Positions 1 to 7,735 of a stretch of 50,819 nt of DNA are shown one piece after another; position 1 is the stretch's first letter, and the number at the start of each line of letters is the position of its first letter. A program made the translations under genes and the position numbers. Location: contig CAMLMV010000048.1 of NCBI GenBank assembly GCA_946481275.1, positions 1 to 50,819 of the forward strand, read 5' to 3'. The DNA comes from an uncultured Massilia sp. (GTDB lineage: Bacteria; Pseudomonadota; Gammaproteobacteria; Burkholderiales; Burkholderiaceae). A model generated the notes under the pieces. It was not told the origin of the DNA and ran no database searches. It saw only the letters and a list, made by a program, of their open reading frames with translations.

Positions 1-335
1 ACCGCGAAGTGGCGCACCTGAAGGACGACCTGATGCCGCGCTACGCCTCGCTGATCTATAACGGCTACTGGTGGGCACCGGAACGCGTCGCGCTGCAGAC
101 GCTGATCGACCACACGCAGAAGAGCGTGAACGGCTGGGTGCGCGTCAAGCTGTACAAGGGCAACGTCATCGTCGTCGCGCGCGATTCGAAGACGGATTCG
201 CTGTTCGACCAGACCATCGCCACGTTCGACGAAGACGGCGGCGCGTACAACCAGGCGGACGCGGGCGGTTTCATCAAGCTGAACGCGCTGCGCATGCGTA
301 TCGCGGCGAACGCGCGCAAGAAGCGCGGCCAATAA
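1..335 (+). CDS. argG: Argininosuccinate synthase, C-terminal fragment (gene starts upstream of window)
   Basis: ArgG ligates citrulline and aspartate with ATP to give argininosuccinate in cytoplasmic arginine synthesis. Only about the last 110 residues are in the window, and the reading frame is open from base 3. The fragment carries recognisable ArgG C-terminal sequence: [40 protein letters not shown] and [14 protein letters not shown], ending in a basic tail. The ATP- and citrulline-binding parts lie outside, so catalytic residues cannot be checked. A GTG at base 9 lies inside the conserved sequence and is not the true start. A strong terminator follows 18 bases after the stop, so argG is probably the last gene of its transcript. 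Identification rests on recall of the family sequence. Confidence 0.9.
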   Translation, partial: REVAHLKDDLMPRYASLIYNGYWWAPERVALQTLIDHTQKSVNGWVRVKLYKGNVIVVARDSKTDSLFDQTIATFDEDGGAYNQADAGGFIKLNALRMRIAANARKKRGQ

Positions 336-353
336 AGCCTGAGGTTCAAAGCA

Positions 354-388
354 AAGCCGCCGGTCTGCAAGGACCGGCGGCTTTTTTT
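354..388 (+). terminator. Rho-independent terminator of argG
   Basis: A perfect 12-bp stem (AAGCCGCCGGTC pairing with GACCGGCGGCTT) encloses a six-base loop and runs into an uninterrupted T tract ending at 388. It lies just after the argG stop codon and before the inverted-repeat element. Confidence 0.92.
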
Positions 389-400
389 ACGCCGCCGTCA

Positions 401-614
401 AATTCGGGGTCAGAGCACATTTCGGCGCCAATTCGGGGTCAGAGCACATTTCGGATCAATGTCCGGAAGGCGACCATTTGCCGGCTCCAACTCCGGCGTG
501 GAGAGAGCCTATCGCACGACGGCGCGATATCGCATGCTTACTTGCTTGACAGATCGTGCATCAAAATGTGCTCTGACCCCGAATTTTCTCGAAAATGTGC
601 TCTGACCCCGAATT
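401..614. repeat. REP/MITE-like element with doubled terminal inverted repeats
   Basis: The unit AATTCGGGGTCAGAGCACAT occurs in direct orientation at 401 and 430, and in inverted orientation ending at 585 and 614. Each end therefore has two copies, spaced 29 bp apart in both cases, and the whole 214-bp segment is symmetrical. The interior (about 460-560) has no credible gene, but it holds short self-complementary pieces such as GCACGA/TCGTGC. No target-site duplication is obvious at the borders. The element sits between the argG terminator and the terminator of the convergent fiu gene, and its right edge abuts the latter's T tract. The layout resembles REP-type palindromes mobilised by RAYT transposases or a MITE. 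No transposase is in the window, so the class is an inference. Confidence 0.75.
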
Positions 615-649
615 AAAAAAGCCGTCCCCCGCTTGCGCGAAAGGACGGC
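615..649 (-). terminator. Terminator of the fiu-like receptor gene
   Basis: Read on the minus strand, GCCGTCC (643-649) pairs with GGACGGC (621-627) around a 15-base loop, followed by six T residues at 620-615. It lies about 90 bases after the receptor stop codon. The T run ends exactly where the inverted-repeat element begins. Confidence 0.75.
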
Positions 650-740
650 AAAGGGAGGCGCACCGCTTGATCCCCGCCCCACCCCGCATTGCCCCCACGG
701 CTGCGGCGTACGGCGGAAGCGGCTAACGCCGGCTCACAAC

Positions 741-3041
741 TCAGAAATGGAAGTTCGCGGTCAGGCTCGCCCAGCGCGGCGCGCCCGGCGTGTAGCGGTA
801 GCCGCTCTTGTTGATCGCGGCGACATACTCCTTGTCGAACAGGTTGTAGACGTTCAGGCGCAGGTCCAGCCAGCGGTTGACCTGGTAGTCCGCGACGGCG
901 TCCGCCACCCAGTAGCTGTCCGCGTAGGCCGGCGTGCCGACGGCGCCGTCCGTGCCGCGCAGCAGCTTGCCCTGGTAGCGCACGCCGCCGCCGAGCGTCA
1001 GGCCGTGCGGCAGTTTATAAGTCGTCCAGCTGGTGAACGCCTGCTTCGGCGTATACGACAGCGCGTTCGCGCCGCTCGCCGTGACGATCCTGCCCGCCTC
1101 GATGCTCGTGTCCATGTACGTGTAGCCCGCGTTGATCGACCACGCCCGCGTGATCTCGCCCGTCACGGCCAGCTCGATGCCCTGCACGCGCTTGCGGCCC
1201 GTCTGGTAGTACTTCAGGTCGACGGGATCCTGCTCGACCTCGTTCTTCACGTCCGTGCGGTACAGCGCCGCGTTCAGCCCGAGGCGGCGGTCGAACACTT
1301 CCCACTTGGCGCCGACTTCCGTCGTCGTGCTGACCTGCGGATCGTAGATCGGGTTCGCCGCGCTGTTCGCGCTGCCGGAAAGCGCCAGGTTCGAGCCGGG
1401 CGGGTTCTTCGAATTGGCCCACAGCGCGTACACGCTGCTGTTCGGCGTCGGCTTGTACAGGGCGGAGACCTTGCCGCTCACGAGGTTGTCCGACAGTTCG
1501 ATATGCGTCGGTACCAGCGTGCCCACGGGGAGCGTCGGCGCCGACGTGGCCGTCGACAATGCGATCGCATCGTACGTCGTGTCGAAGTGATCGAGACGCG
1601 CGGAGGCGTTGAAGATCCACTGGTCGCCCAGCTTGATCGTATCGAGCAGGTAGCCGGACTGCGTGGCCGACTCGCCCCGCGTACGGGCGCCGCTCGGCCG
1701 CAGGTTCAGGCCCGCGATCGGCAGGCTGGGGTCGGGGTGGTACAGGTTCGCGGGGACCAGCGTGCCGCCGCCGGTGTAGCTGCGGTTCGACTGCTTCTCG
1801 TTCGACAGGTCCAGGCCCGCCACGAGCGTATGGCGCAAGGTGCCCGTGTCGAAGTCGGTCGTCAGCGTCGTCTGGTTGGCGAGCACCGTATTTTCCTGGT
1901 CCTTGATCGTGCGCGTCGTGCGCGCCAGCGACCACGTGGACGGGTCGGTGGCGCTCGGCGTCAGGATGTTGGCGGTATTGCCCATGAAGGCGCTGAGCAG
2001 GTAGAACTGCTTCGTCTTGCCGTAGCGGCTCGTGTTCTTCAGGCGCATGCCATTGCGGAACTCATGCTCGACGATGGCGGTCGCCATGTCGGCCGTCACC
2101 TTGTCGAAGTCGGACAGCGCGCCATAGAACCCTTGCGGATCGACGGGCGCGGCACCGGTGAGGAAGGGCCGCTTCGGGTCCGGGCTCGTGTAGCCCGGCA
2201 GGCCGATGGTCGGCACGCCGCCGTCCGGGCGGTTGTCCTGCTTCACGTGCAGGTAGTCGAGGTAGACGTGGGTCGGGCCGTGCAGGCCGAACGCGAGCGA
2301 CGGCGCGATGGCCCAGCGTTGATCCCGCACCTCGTCGCGCGCCGGATTGCCGGCGCGCTGGTCCAGGACGTTCAGGCGGAACGACGTGCCGGATTCGCGG
2401 TCGATGACGTGGTTGATGTCGGCCGTGCCATGCACGCGGTCGGCGCTGCCCACCGTGAGGCTGGCGTCGCCCGTGTTCTTCAGCGTCGGCTGCTTCGTGT
2501 TCAGGTTGATGGAACCGGTGGGCGCGCCGCGGCCGGTGTCCGTGCCGGCCGGGCCTTTCAGCACGTCGATCTGCTCGATGTTGAAGACGTCGCGCGAGAT
2601 CGAGCCGATGTCGCGGATGCCGTCGACGAACAGGCTGCCGGACGTGTCGAAGCCGCGCATGTAGACGGCGTCGCCCGTGTTCGTGCTGCCGTTCTCGCCG
2701 AGGAAGAACGTGCCCACGCCCGGCGTGTTGCGCAGCGCTTCCGTCAGCGTGGTCGCGCCCTGCTGCTCGAACAACTCCTTCTTGATGACGATGAGGGTCT
2801 GCGGCGTGTCCACCAGCTTTTCCGTGTACTTGGCCGATTGCGCATGCTCGGCCTTGTAGTCGTTGTCGCGCGTGCCGTTGACGTGGACGCGGTGCGGGCG
2901 GGCGGCGCCGGCGTCCGCATCGGCGGCAGCATCGGCATCGGGCGCGGCGTGGCCGGCGAGCGGCAGCACGAGCAGGGCGAGCGCGGCGCCCGCACGGCGC
3001 GGCATGGAAGGATGTTTGCGGCTGGTGATCGTGGTTCTCAT
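741..3041 (-). CDS. fiu: TonB-dependent catecholate siderophore receptor, Fiu type
   Basis: Outer-membrane beta-barrel that imports catecholate iron chelates using TonB/ExbBD energy. The 766-residue product has a Sec signal peptide (basic N-terminus, hydrophobic ALALLVLPLAGHA, cleavage near residue 32). Next come a TonB-box region, a plug domain (VDTPQTLIVIKKELFEQQGA, LTEALRNTPGVG, YMRGFDTSGSLFVDGIRD, IDVLKGPAGTDTGRGAPTG) and a 22-strand-type barrel. The C-terminus is FDKEYVAAINKSGYRY followed by a terminal Phe, as in TonB receptors. It matches E. coli Fiu as I recall it across most of its length. There is no N-terminal STN domain, so it is not a FecA-type signalling transducer. The start is the ATG 80 bases from a Fur-like box; no strong ribosome-binding site is visible. 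Iron repression is inferred. Confidence 0.92.
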   Translation of the reverse strand: MRTTITSRKHPSMPRRAGAALALLVLPLAGHAAPDADAAADADAGAARPHRVHVNGTRDNDYKAEHAQSAKYTEKLVDTPQTLIVIKKELFEQQGATTLTEALRNTPGVGTFFLGENGSTNTGDAVYMRGFDTSGSLFVDGIRDIGSISRDVFNIEQIDVLKGPAGTDTGRGAPTGSINLNTKQPTLKNTGDASLTVGSADRVHGTADINHVIDRESGTSFRLNVLDQRAGNPARDEVRDQRWAIAPSLAFGLHGPTHVYLDYLHVKQDNRPDGGVPTIGLPGYTSPDPKRPFLTGAAPVDPQGFYGALSDFDKVTADMATAIVEHEFRNGMRLKNTSRYGKTKQFYLLSAFMGNTANILTPSATDPSTWSLARTTRTIKDQENTVLANQTTLTTDFDTGTLRHTLVAGLDLSNEKQSNRSYTGGGTLVPANLYHPDPSLPIAGLNLRPSGARTRGESATQSGYLLDTIKLGDQWIFNASARLDHFDTTYDAIALSTATSAPTLPVGTLVPTHIELSDNLVSGKVSALYKPTPNSSVYALWANSKNPPGSNLALSGSANSAANPIYDPQVSTTTEVGAKWEVFDRRLGLNAALYRTDVKNEVEQDPVDLKYYQTGRKRVQGIELAVTGEITRAWSINAGYTYMDTSIEAGRIVTASGANALSYTPKQAFTSWTTYKLPHGLTLGGGVRYQGKLLRGTDGAVGTPAYADSYWVADAVADYQVNRWLDLRLNVYNLFDKEYVAAINKSGYRYTPGAPRWASLTANFHF

Positions 3042-3120
3042 CGTGGTCGTTGAATGTTGTTTTTGAATGTTTGTCGGAACGCCATGAACTGTATCAAGTT
3101 TTAACGGATAAGTAAACGCG

Positions 3121-3133
3121 AATCATTCTCATT
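3121..3133 (-). promoter_or_regulatory. Candidate Fur box between fiu and the Cys-cluster gene
   Basis: On the minus strand the site reads AATGAGAATGATT, matching 11 of 13 positions of the Fur core AATGATAATCATT. It is about 80 bases upstream of both the fiu start (leftward) and the small Cys-rich gene at 3217 (rightward), so one site could serve both. The flanks are AT-rich compared with the genes. Confidence 0.65.
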
Positions 3134-3216
3134 TGTGTTAACAATACGGACTCCATCCTTTTCAGCCGCGTGCCGGCGCGCTACCATCGCGTTCTCACTT
3201 GCCGAATACGAAGCGC

Positions 3217-3531
3217 ATGAGCGACACCAGCGAAAATCCCTGCCTGTCGTGCGGCGCCTGCTGCATGACCTACCGCGTCTCCTTCTATTGGGCCGACGCC
3301 GACGCGCGCGGCCTGCCGCCCGCGCTCACGGAACAGGTCAACCCGCACTTCTCGTGCATGGCCGGCACCAATGCGAAAGCGCCCCGGTGCGCTGCCCTGC
3401 AAGGCGAGCCCGGCGGCCGGTACGCGTGCAGCGTGTACGAACAGCGGCCCGAACCCTGCCGCGAAGTCCAGATCGGCGACGACAAGTGCCTGCAGGCACG
3501 CGCGCGCCACGCCCTCCCCGCCCTGGCGTGA
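3217..3531 (+). CDS. YkgJ-type cysteine-cluster protein (CxxCxxCC family)
   Basis: Small cytoplasmic protein (104 residues) of the putative zinc- or iron-chelating family PF03692. Eight cysteines are conserved in pattern: Cys9, Cys12, Cys15 and Cys16 (CLSCGACC), then Cys47, Cys58, Cys71 and Cys81 (ending RPEPCREV), plus Cys91 near the C-terminus. The molecular role of the family is not established; metal binding is predicted from the cysteines. The ATG at 3217 is chosen over an in-frame TTG at 3199 because the family begins just before the CxxC motif. It is divergent from fiu across the Fur-like box, so an iron link is plausible but unproven. Confidence 0.82.
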   Translation: MSDTSENPCLSCGACCMTYRVSFYWADADARGLPPALTEQVNPHFSCMAGTNAKAPRCAALQGEPGGRYACSVYEQRPEPCREVQIGDDKCLQARARHALPALA

Positions 3532-3541
3532 CCGGGCGATC

Positions 3542-3577
3542 CCCGGATTGGTGCACGCGGGACGCCGTGCATCCGGG
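3542..3577 (+). other. Stem-loop between the Cys-cluster gene and wspA
   Basis: CCCGGA (3542-3547) pairs with TCCGGG (3572-3577), and inside it TGCACG (3552-3557) pairs with CGTGCA (3566-3571), with a small one-sided bulge. No T tract follows, so it is either a weak terminator for the upstream gene or a structured leader or operator for the wsp operon. Confidence 0.45.
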
Positions 3578-3622
3578 CAGAAATGTTACATTGACCATGT
3601 CTTCACGCCATTTGGAGCGCGC

Positions 3623-5431
3623 ATGTTTCACAACTTGAGCATCAGGAACAAACTGGTCGCCGGCCTCGGCGCGATCGTCGCGATCATCCTGTGCCTGCTC
3701 ATCCTCGCCTATAACAATTTCGCCCGGCTGTCCGAGGCCAATGCGTGGAACCGCCACACGCTCGAGGTGCTGCGCAAACTCGACGCCATTGCGACGTCGG
3801 TGCTGCAGATCCAGTCGTCCACGCGCGGCTATTTGTTGACGGGCAACGAGAGCCTGGTGACGCCGATCCGCAACGAATACGCGACGGCGCGCGACCACGT
3901 GAAGCGCGCGCAGGCGATTACCACCGACAACGCCCAGCAACAGGAACGGCTGCGCCGGCTGGACACGCTGCTCGTCACCTGGATGGACCAGGTGGTCGCT
4001 CCGCAGATCGAACGGGGCCGGACCGCCGGCACTGCGGCCACGCAGGCGCAGACCGAAGCCGCGGTCATCGCGGGCACGGGTTCCGTCGCCACCCTGCGCG
4101 CAGCGCTGGACGACGTCGAGGCCGAGGAAAACCGCCTGCTCGTGCAGCGCCAGAAAGACACCGACGAGCTGCGCCAGGCCATGAGGACGCTGCTGACCGC
4201 GGGCGGCGTCATGTGCGTGCTGCTGGCCACCCTCATCGCCACCCTGCTCGTACGCGCGATCTCGCGGCCGCTGCACAGCCTGATGCATGCGGCCGGCCAG
4301 ATCGCCGGGGGCATGCACGGCGCCCGCGCCGAAGTGCTGTCGCGCGACGAACTGGGCCAGGTGGCGCTGGAATTCAACCGCATGGCCCAGGCCATCGAGG
4401 ACAGCCAGGCGAAGGAGCTCGCCGCGACGAACGAACTGCGCGCCAAGGTCGACATGCTGCTGGACGTCGTCTCGCGCGCCGCGCGCGGCGACCTGACGGG
4501 CACCGTCAACATCGCCGGCAGCGACGCCATCGGCCGCCTGGGCGAAGGCCTGGGCACGATGCTGGGCAACCTGCGCACCCTGCTGAGCAACGTGCAGCGC
4601 GCGGGCATCCAGGTCACGACGTCGGCCACGCAGATCGCCGCATCCGCGCGCCAGCAGGAGGCGACGGGCATCGAACAGGCGCAGACGACCGTCGAGGTGC
4701 TGTCGACCACGCGCGAGATCTCGGCCAACACGACGCAGCTGCTGCGCACGATGGAAGAAGCGGGCGAAGTCGCCGACTACACGACGGCCGCCACGACCGA
4801 AGCGCAGGACAACCTGAAGCGCATGGACCAGTCGATGCAGCAGATGGTCGCCGCCACCGACGCGATCACCGCCAAGCTTGCCACGCTGTCCGAAAAAGCC
4901 AGCAACATCAACAGCGTGCTGACCACCATCACCAAGGTCGCGGACCAGACCAACATCCTGTCGCTGAACGCCGCGATCGAGGCCGAGAAAGCCGGCGAGG
5001 CGGGCCGCGGCTTTGCCGTCGTCGCCGCCGAGATCCGGCGCCTGGCCGACCAGACGTCCGTCTCGACGTGGGACATTGAGCAGATGCTGAAGGAGATGCA
5101 GTCCGCCGTCTCGGCCAGCGTCATGGGCATGGACAAGTTTACCGAGGACATCCGCCGCAGCGTGGACGAGGCGCGCCACGTGGCCGAGCAGCTCTCGGGC
5201 ATGACGGAGCAGGTGCGCAAGCTGGCGCCCCGCTTCGACCTCGTGCTGCAGGGGATGCAGTCGCAGGCCGTGGGGGCGTCGCAGATCACGGCGACGATGA
5301 CGCAGCTGTCCGACGCCAGCCAGCAGACCGTCGACTCCCTCAAGGCCACGAGCGAGGCCGTGCACCAGCTGCAGTATGCCGCCACCGACTTGCAGCAGTC
5401 CGTCGCGACGTTCTCCGTCAATCCGGCATGA
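3623..5431 (+). CDS. wspA: WspA, membrane methyl-accepting receptor of the Wsp surface-sensing system
   Basis: Receptor that senses surface contact or envelope stress and controls the WspE kinase. The 602 residues show TM1 (about 11-32), a helical periplasmic domain of CHASE3 or four-helix type (about 35-185), TM2 (189-212), HAMP (213-265) and a long cytoplasmic coiled coil. The hairpin tip (439-475) contains DQTNILSLNAAIEAEKAGEA and GRGFAVVAAEIRRLADQ. The segment STWDIEQMLKEMQSAVSA is close to WspA receptors. There is no C-terminal NWxxF tether, so the methyltransferase must be recruited otherwise, perhaps by the WspC TPR domain. The start is the ATG before FHNLSIRNK; upstream frame extension is arginine-rich noise. 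Its stop overlaps wspB by 4 bases. Identity rests mainly on operon order. Confidence 0.92.
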   Translation: MFHNLSIRNKLVAGLGAIVAIILCLLILAYNNFARLSEANAWNRHTLEVLRKLDAIATSVLQIQSSTRGYLLTGNESLVTPIRNEYATARDHVKRAQAITTDNAQQQERLRRLDTLLVTWMDQVVAPQIERGRTAGTAATQAQTEAAVIAGTGSVATLRAALDDVEAEENRLLVQRQKDTDELRQAMRTLLTAGGVMCVLLATLIATLLVRAISRPLHSLMHAAGQIAGGMHGARAEVLSRDELGQVALEFNRMAQAIEDSQAKELAATNELRAKVDMLLDVVSRAARGDLTGTVNIAGSDAIGRLGEGLGTMLGNLRTLLSNVQRAGIQVTTSATQIAASARQQEATGIEQAQTTVEVLSTTREISANTTQLLRTMEEAGEVADYTTAATTEAQDNLKRMDQSMQQMVAATDAITAKLATLSEKASNINSVLTTITKVADQTNILSLNAAIEAEKAGEAGRGFAVVAAEIRRLADQTSVSTWDIEQMLKEMQSAVSASVMGMDKFTEDIRRSVDEARHVAEQLSGMTEQVRKLAPRFDLVLQGMQSQAVGASQITATMTQLSDASQQTVDSLKATSEAVHQLQYAATDLQQSVATFSVNPA

Positions 5432-5871
5432 AAACGCTGGTGTTCCACATCGGCCGTGAACGCTACGCTTTGCCCCTGGCGAGCGTGCTGCGCGTGCTGC
5501 CGGTGGCGCGCCTGAAAGCGCTGCCGGGCGCGCCCCATTTCGTGCCCGGCCTGCTGGACCTGCACGGCGAGGCGATCCCCGTGATCGACCTGTCGCGCCT
5601 CGCGGGCACGCCGCCGGACGCGGTGCGCTACGACACCCGCATCCTGCTCGTCGAGATCGACGCGGCCGGGCGCCGGCGCCGCCTGGGCTTGAAGGCCGAG
5701 CGCGTGGCCGGCGTGGCGGCCATCGACGGCGCATTCGCCGAAGCGGGCGTGGCAAGCGCACCGTGGCTCGGCCAGGTCGCGCCCGGCGCCGAGGGCATGC
5801 TGCAACTGGTCGACCCGGACCGCCTGCTCGCGCCCGACGTCGAGGCCCTGCTGTTCGGAGAAACCACGTGA
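5428..5871 (+). CDS. wspB: WspB, CheW-like coupling protein
   Basis: A single CheW domain fills the 147 residues: FHIGRERYALPLASVLRVLP at the start, then PGLLDLHGEAIPVIDL and a second half ending in LQLVDPDRLL. CheW proteins bridge receptor tips and the CheA-type kinase, here WspA and WspE. The ATG overlaps the wspA stop as ATGA, and its own stop overlaps the GTG start of wspC as GTGA, so translation is probably coupled. It is distinguished from WspD, the second coupler in the operon, by the absence of the N-terminal cysteine segment. Confidence 0.9.
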   Translation: MKTLVFHIGRERYALPLASVLRVLPVARLKALPGAPHFVPGLLDLHGEAIPVIDLSRLAGTPPDAVRYDTRILLVEIDAAGRRRRLGLKAERVAGVAAIDGAFAEAGVASAPWLGQVAPGAEGMLQLVDPDRLLAPDVEALLFGETT

Positions 5872-7058
5872 ATCTCACGCTGCGCCTGCGCGCCGCGACC
5901 GGCCTCGATCTCGACGTCGCCACGGTCGAACGGGCCGTGCGCGAACGCATGCGCGGCGGCGGCGCCGGCATCGATTACGATCCGCTGCCGGGCACGCCCG
6001 AATTCGACGCGCTCGTCGACCTCGTCGTCGTGCCGGAATCCTGGATCCTGCGCGACCCCGCCGTGTTCGAGACCGCGCTGCGCTTCGTGCAGGCGCGCCT
6101 GCCGACGCGGCCCGGGCAGCCGGTCCGCGTGCTGTCCGTGCCCTGCGCCGGCGGCGAGGAACCGTATTCGCTGGCCATGCTCCTGGCGCGCGCGGGCGTC
6201 GACCCCGAGCACTGCCGCATCGACGCGTTCGACCTGTCGCGCGCGGCGATCGCCCGCGCCCGCGCCGGCAGGTACACCCGCAACGCGTTCCGCGGCGACG
6301 ACCAGGGCCTGCGCGCGCGCTTTTTCACGGAGGACGGCGACGAACAGGTGATCGGTCCGGAGCCGCGCGCCTACGTCGCGTTTGCCCAGGCCAACCTGTT
6401 CGACGTCGACCCGGCCGCCACGGGCACCTACGACCTCGTGTTCTGCCGCAACCTGCTGATCTACTTCGACCTGGCCACGCAGCAGCGGGCGGCCGCGCGC
6501 CTCGCCGCGCTGCTGGCCGACGACGGCCTGCTGCTGGCCGGCTATGCCGAAGCGCCCGCCCTGTGCCGCCACGGCTTCGCGCCGCGCACCCCGCACGATA
6601 CGTTCGCGCTGCGCAAGCACGGCCGGCGCGCGGCGACAGTCCGGCGTACGCTCGCCCCGCCTGCCGCGCATCCCGTGCCGAATCCACCCGCACAGGCAGC
6701 CGCAACAGCAGCCGCCGCAGCGGCCGCACCGGCCTCGCGCGACCTGCTGGCCGAAGCGAAGGCCCACGCCGACGCGGGCCGGCTGGCGCAGGCGGAAGAC
6801 GCGTGCCGCGTGCTGCTCACCCAGCGCGCGGACGATGCCGAAGCGTGGTTCCTGCTCGGGCTCACGGCCGAATGCGCGGGGCGGCCGCGCGATGCGGAGG
6901 ATGCCTGGCGGCGCTGCGTGTACCTCGATCCGGAGCACTACGAGGCCTTGTGCGCGCTGGCCCTGCTGGCCGAGCAGCGCGGCGACCTGGCCCAGGGTGC
7001 CGGCCTGCGCGAGCGCGCCGCGCGCGTGCATGCGCGGCGCGGGAGGCAGCCCGCATGA
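5868..7058 (+). CDS. wspC: WspC, CheR-type methyltransferase with TPR tail
   Basis: Transfers methyl groups from S-adenosylmethionine to receptor glutamates to adjust WspA output. The CheR catalytic domain covers about residues 1-250: helical N-domain, SAM-binding RVLSVPCAGGEEPYSLAMLL (87-106), FDLS (121-124) and DLVFCRNLLIYFD (189-201). An Ala/Pro linker (about 265-290) leads to tetratricopeptide-like helices (291-385). This CheR-TPR architecture is typical of WspC. The start is taken as GTG at 5868, which makes the 4-base overlap with wspB and begins right at the conserved domain. The reading frame stays open further upstream, but that sequence is proline/arginine-rich and overlaps wspB. 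Confidence 0.9.
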   Translation: MNLTLRLRAATGLDLDVATVERAVRERMRGGGAGIDYDPLPGTPEFDALVDLVVVPESWILRDPAVFETALRFVQARLPTRPGQPVRVLSVPCAGGEEPYSLAMLLARAGVDPEHCRIDAFDLSRAAIARARAGRYTRNAFRGDDQGLRARFFTEDGDEQVIGPEPRAYVAFAQANLFDVDPAATGTYDLVFCRNLLIYFDLATQQRAAARLAALLADDGLLLAGYAEAPALCRHGFAPRTPHDTFALRKHGRRAATVRRTLAPPAAHPVPNPPAQAAATAAAAAAAPASRDLLAEAKAHADAGRLAQAEDACRVLLTQRADDAEAWFLLGLTAECAGRPRDAEDAWRRCVYLDPEHYEALCALALLAEQRGDLAQGAGLRERAARVHARRGRQPA

Positions 7059-7735
7059 AGCAGCTGCCGGTCCGCGCCTGGAACGGGGACGCCTGCTGGC
7101 GCCGCATCGGCGTCATGGGCGACCGCAGCTGCCCCGAGCTCGCGCGCCACGTCCATTGCCGCAACTGCCCCGTGTACGCGGGCGCCGCCCAGCACAACCT
7201 GCAGCGTCCCGTCGACGCGGACTACCGCGACGCGTGGGCGCGCGAACTGGCGCGGCCCGAACCGCCGCCCGCGCGCACGGACGCCGCCGCGCTGGCGTTC
7301 CGCGTCGGCCGCGAATGGCTGGCCGTGGCCATGGCGCTCGCCGTCGAAGTCGCCCCGCCGGCGCCCGCGCACCGCGTGCCGCACCGCAGCCGCGGCGCCC
7401 TGCTCGGCATCGTCAACGTCGGCGGGCGCCTGCTGCCGGCCGTGTCGCTCGCGCGCCTGATGAACGTGGACACGGACAACGTCCCGCCGCCGCCGGGCCG
7501 CCACGCGTTCGCGCGCCTGCTCGTGCTCGCCCTCGGTCCCCACCGCTACGCGCTGCCGGTCGACGAAGTCCACGGCGTGGTGCGGCACGCTCGGGACGCC
7601 ATGCGCCCGCCTGCCGCCAACGTCGGCCACGCGCCGCCCGGGCTGGTCGCCGGCGTGATCGCCGACGGCGCCATCGAGGCCGGGCTGCTCGACACGGTCC
7701 GTCTGCGCGCCGAGCTGGAGACGCTGCTGCGATGA
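7055..7735 (+). CDS. wspD: WspD, CheW-like coupler with N-terminal cysteine motif
   Basis: Second coupling protein of the array (226 residues). The C-terminal two thirds is a CheW domain: LAFRVGREWLAVAMALAVEV, LLGIVNVGGRLLPAVSLARL, then LVLALGPHRYALPVDEVHGV. The first 45 residues are different and contain four cysteines, Cys14, Cys26, Cys35 and Cys38, in the context CPELARHVHCRNCPVY. A similar segment is, from recall, usual in WspD proteins; its function is not established. It could bind a metal or be redox-active. The start ATG overlaps the wspC stop by 4 bases, and its stop overlaps the wspE start in the same way. Confidence 0.88.
   Translation: MKQLPVRAWNGDACWRRIGVMGDRSCPELARHVHCRNCPVYAGAAQHNLQRPVDADYRDAWARELARPEPPPARTDAAALAFRVGREWLAVAMALAVEVAPPAPAHRVPHRSRGALLGIVNVGGRLLPAVSLARLMNVDTDNVPPPPGRHAFARLLVLALGPHRYALPVDEVHGVVRHARDAMRPPAANVGHAPPGLVAGVIADGAIEAGLLDTVRLRAELETLLR

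Noticed and set aside
401..614. Inverted-repeat element considered as an insertion sequence with a transposase
   Set aside because: At 214 bases it is too short and holds no transposase-like frame; it is kept only as a non-autonomous repeat.
633..3053. Long open frame opposite the fiu gene (806 codons on the plus strand)
   Set aside because: The translation is Arg/Val/Ala-rich with no domain or signal, and the minus strand encodes a clear TonB receptor; this is an antisense frame caused by high GC.
3591..3619. TTGACC before wspA considered as a -35 element
   Set aside because: No acceptable -10 hexamer stands 15-19 bases downstream before the start codon.
3338..5971. Long minus-strand open frame across wspA and wspB
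   Set aside because: Its composition is dominated by Arg, Gly and Ala without recognisable motifs, and it lies wholly opposite the well-supported wspA and wspB genes.
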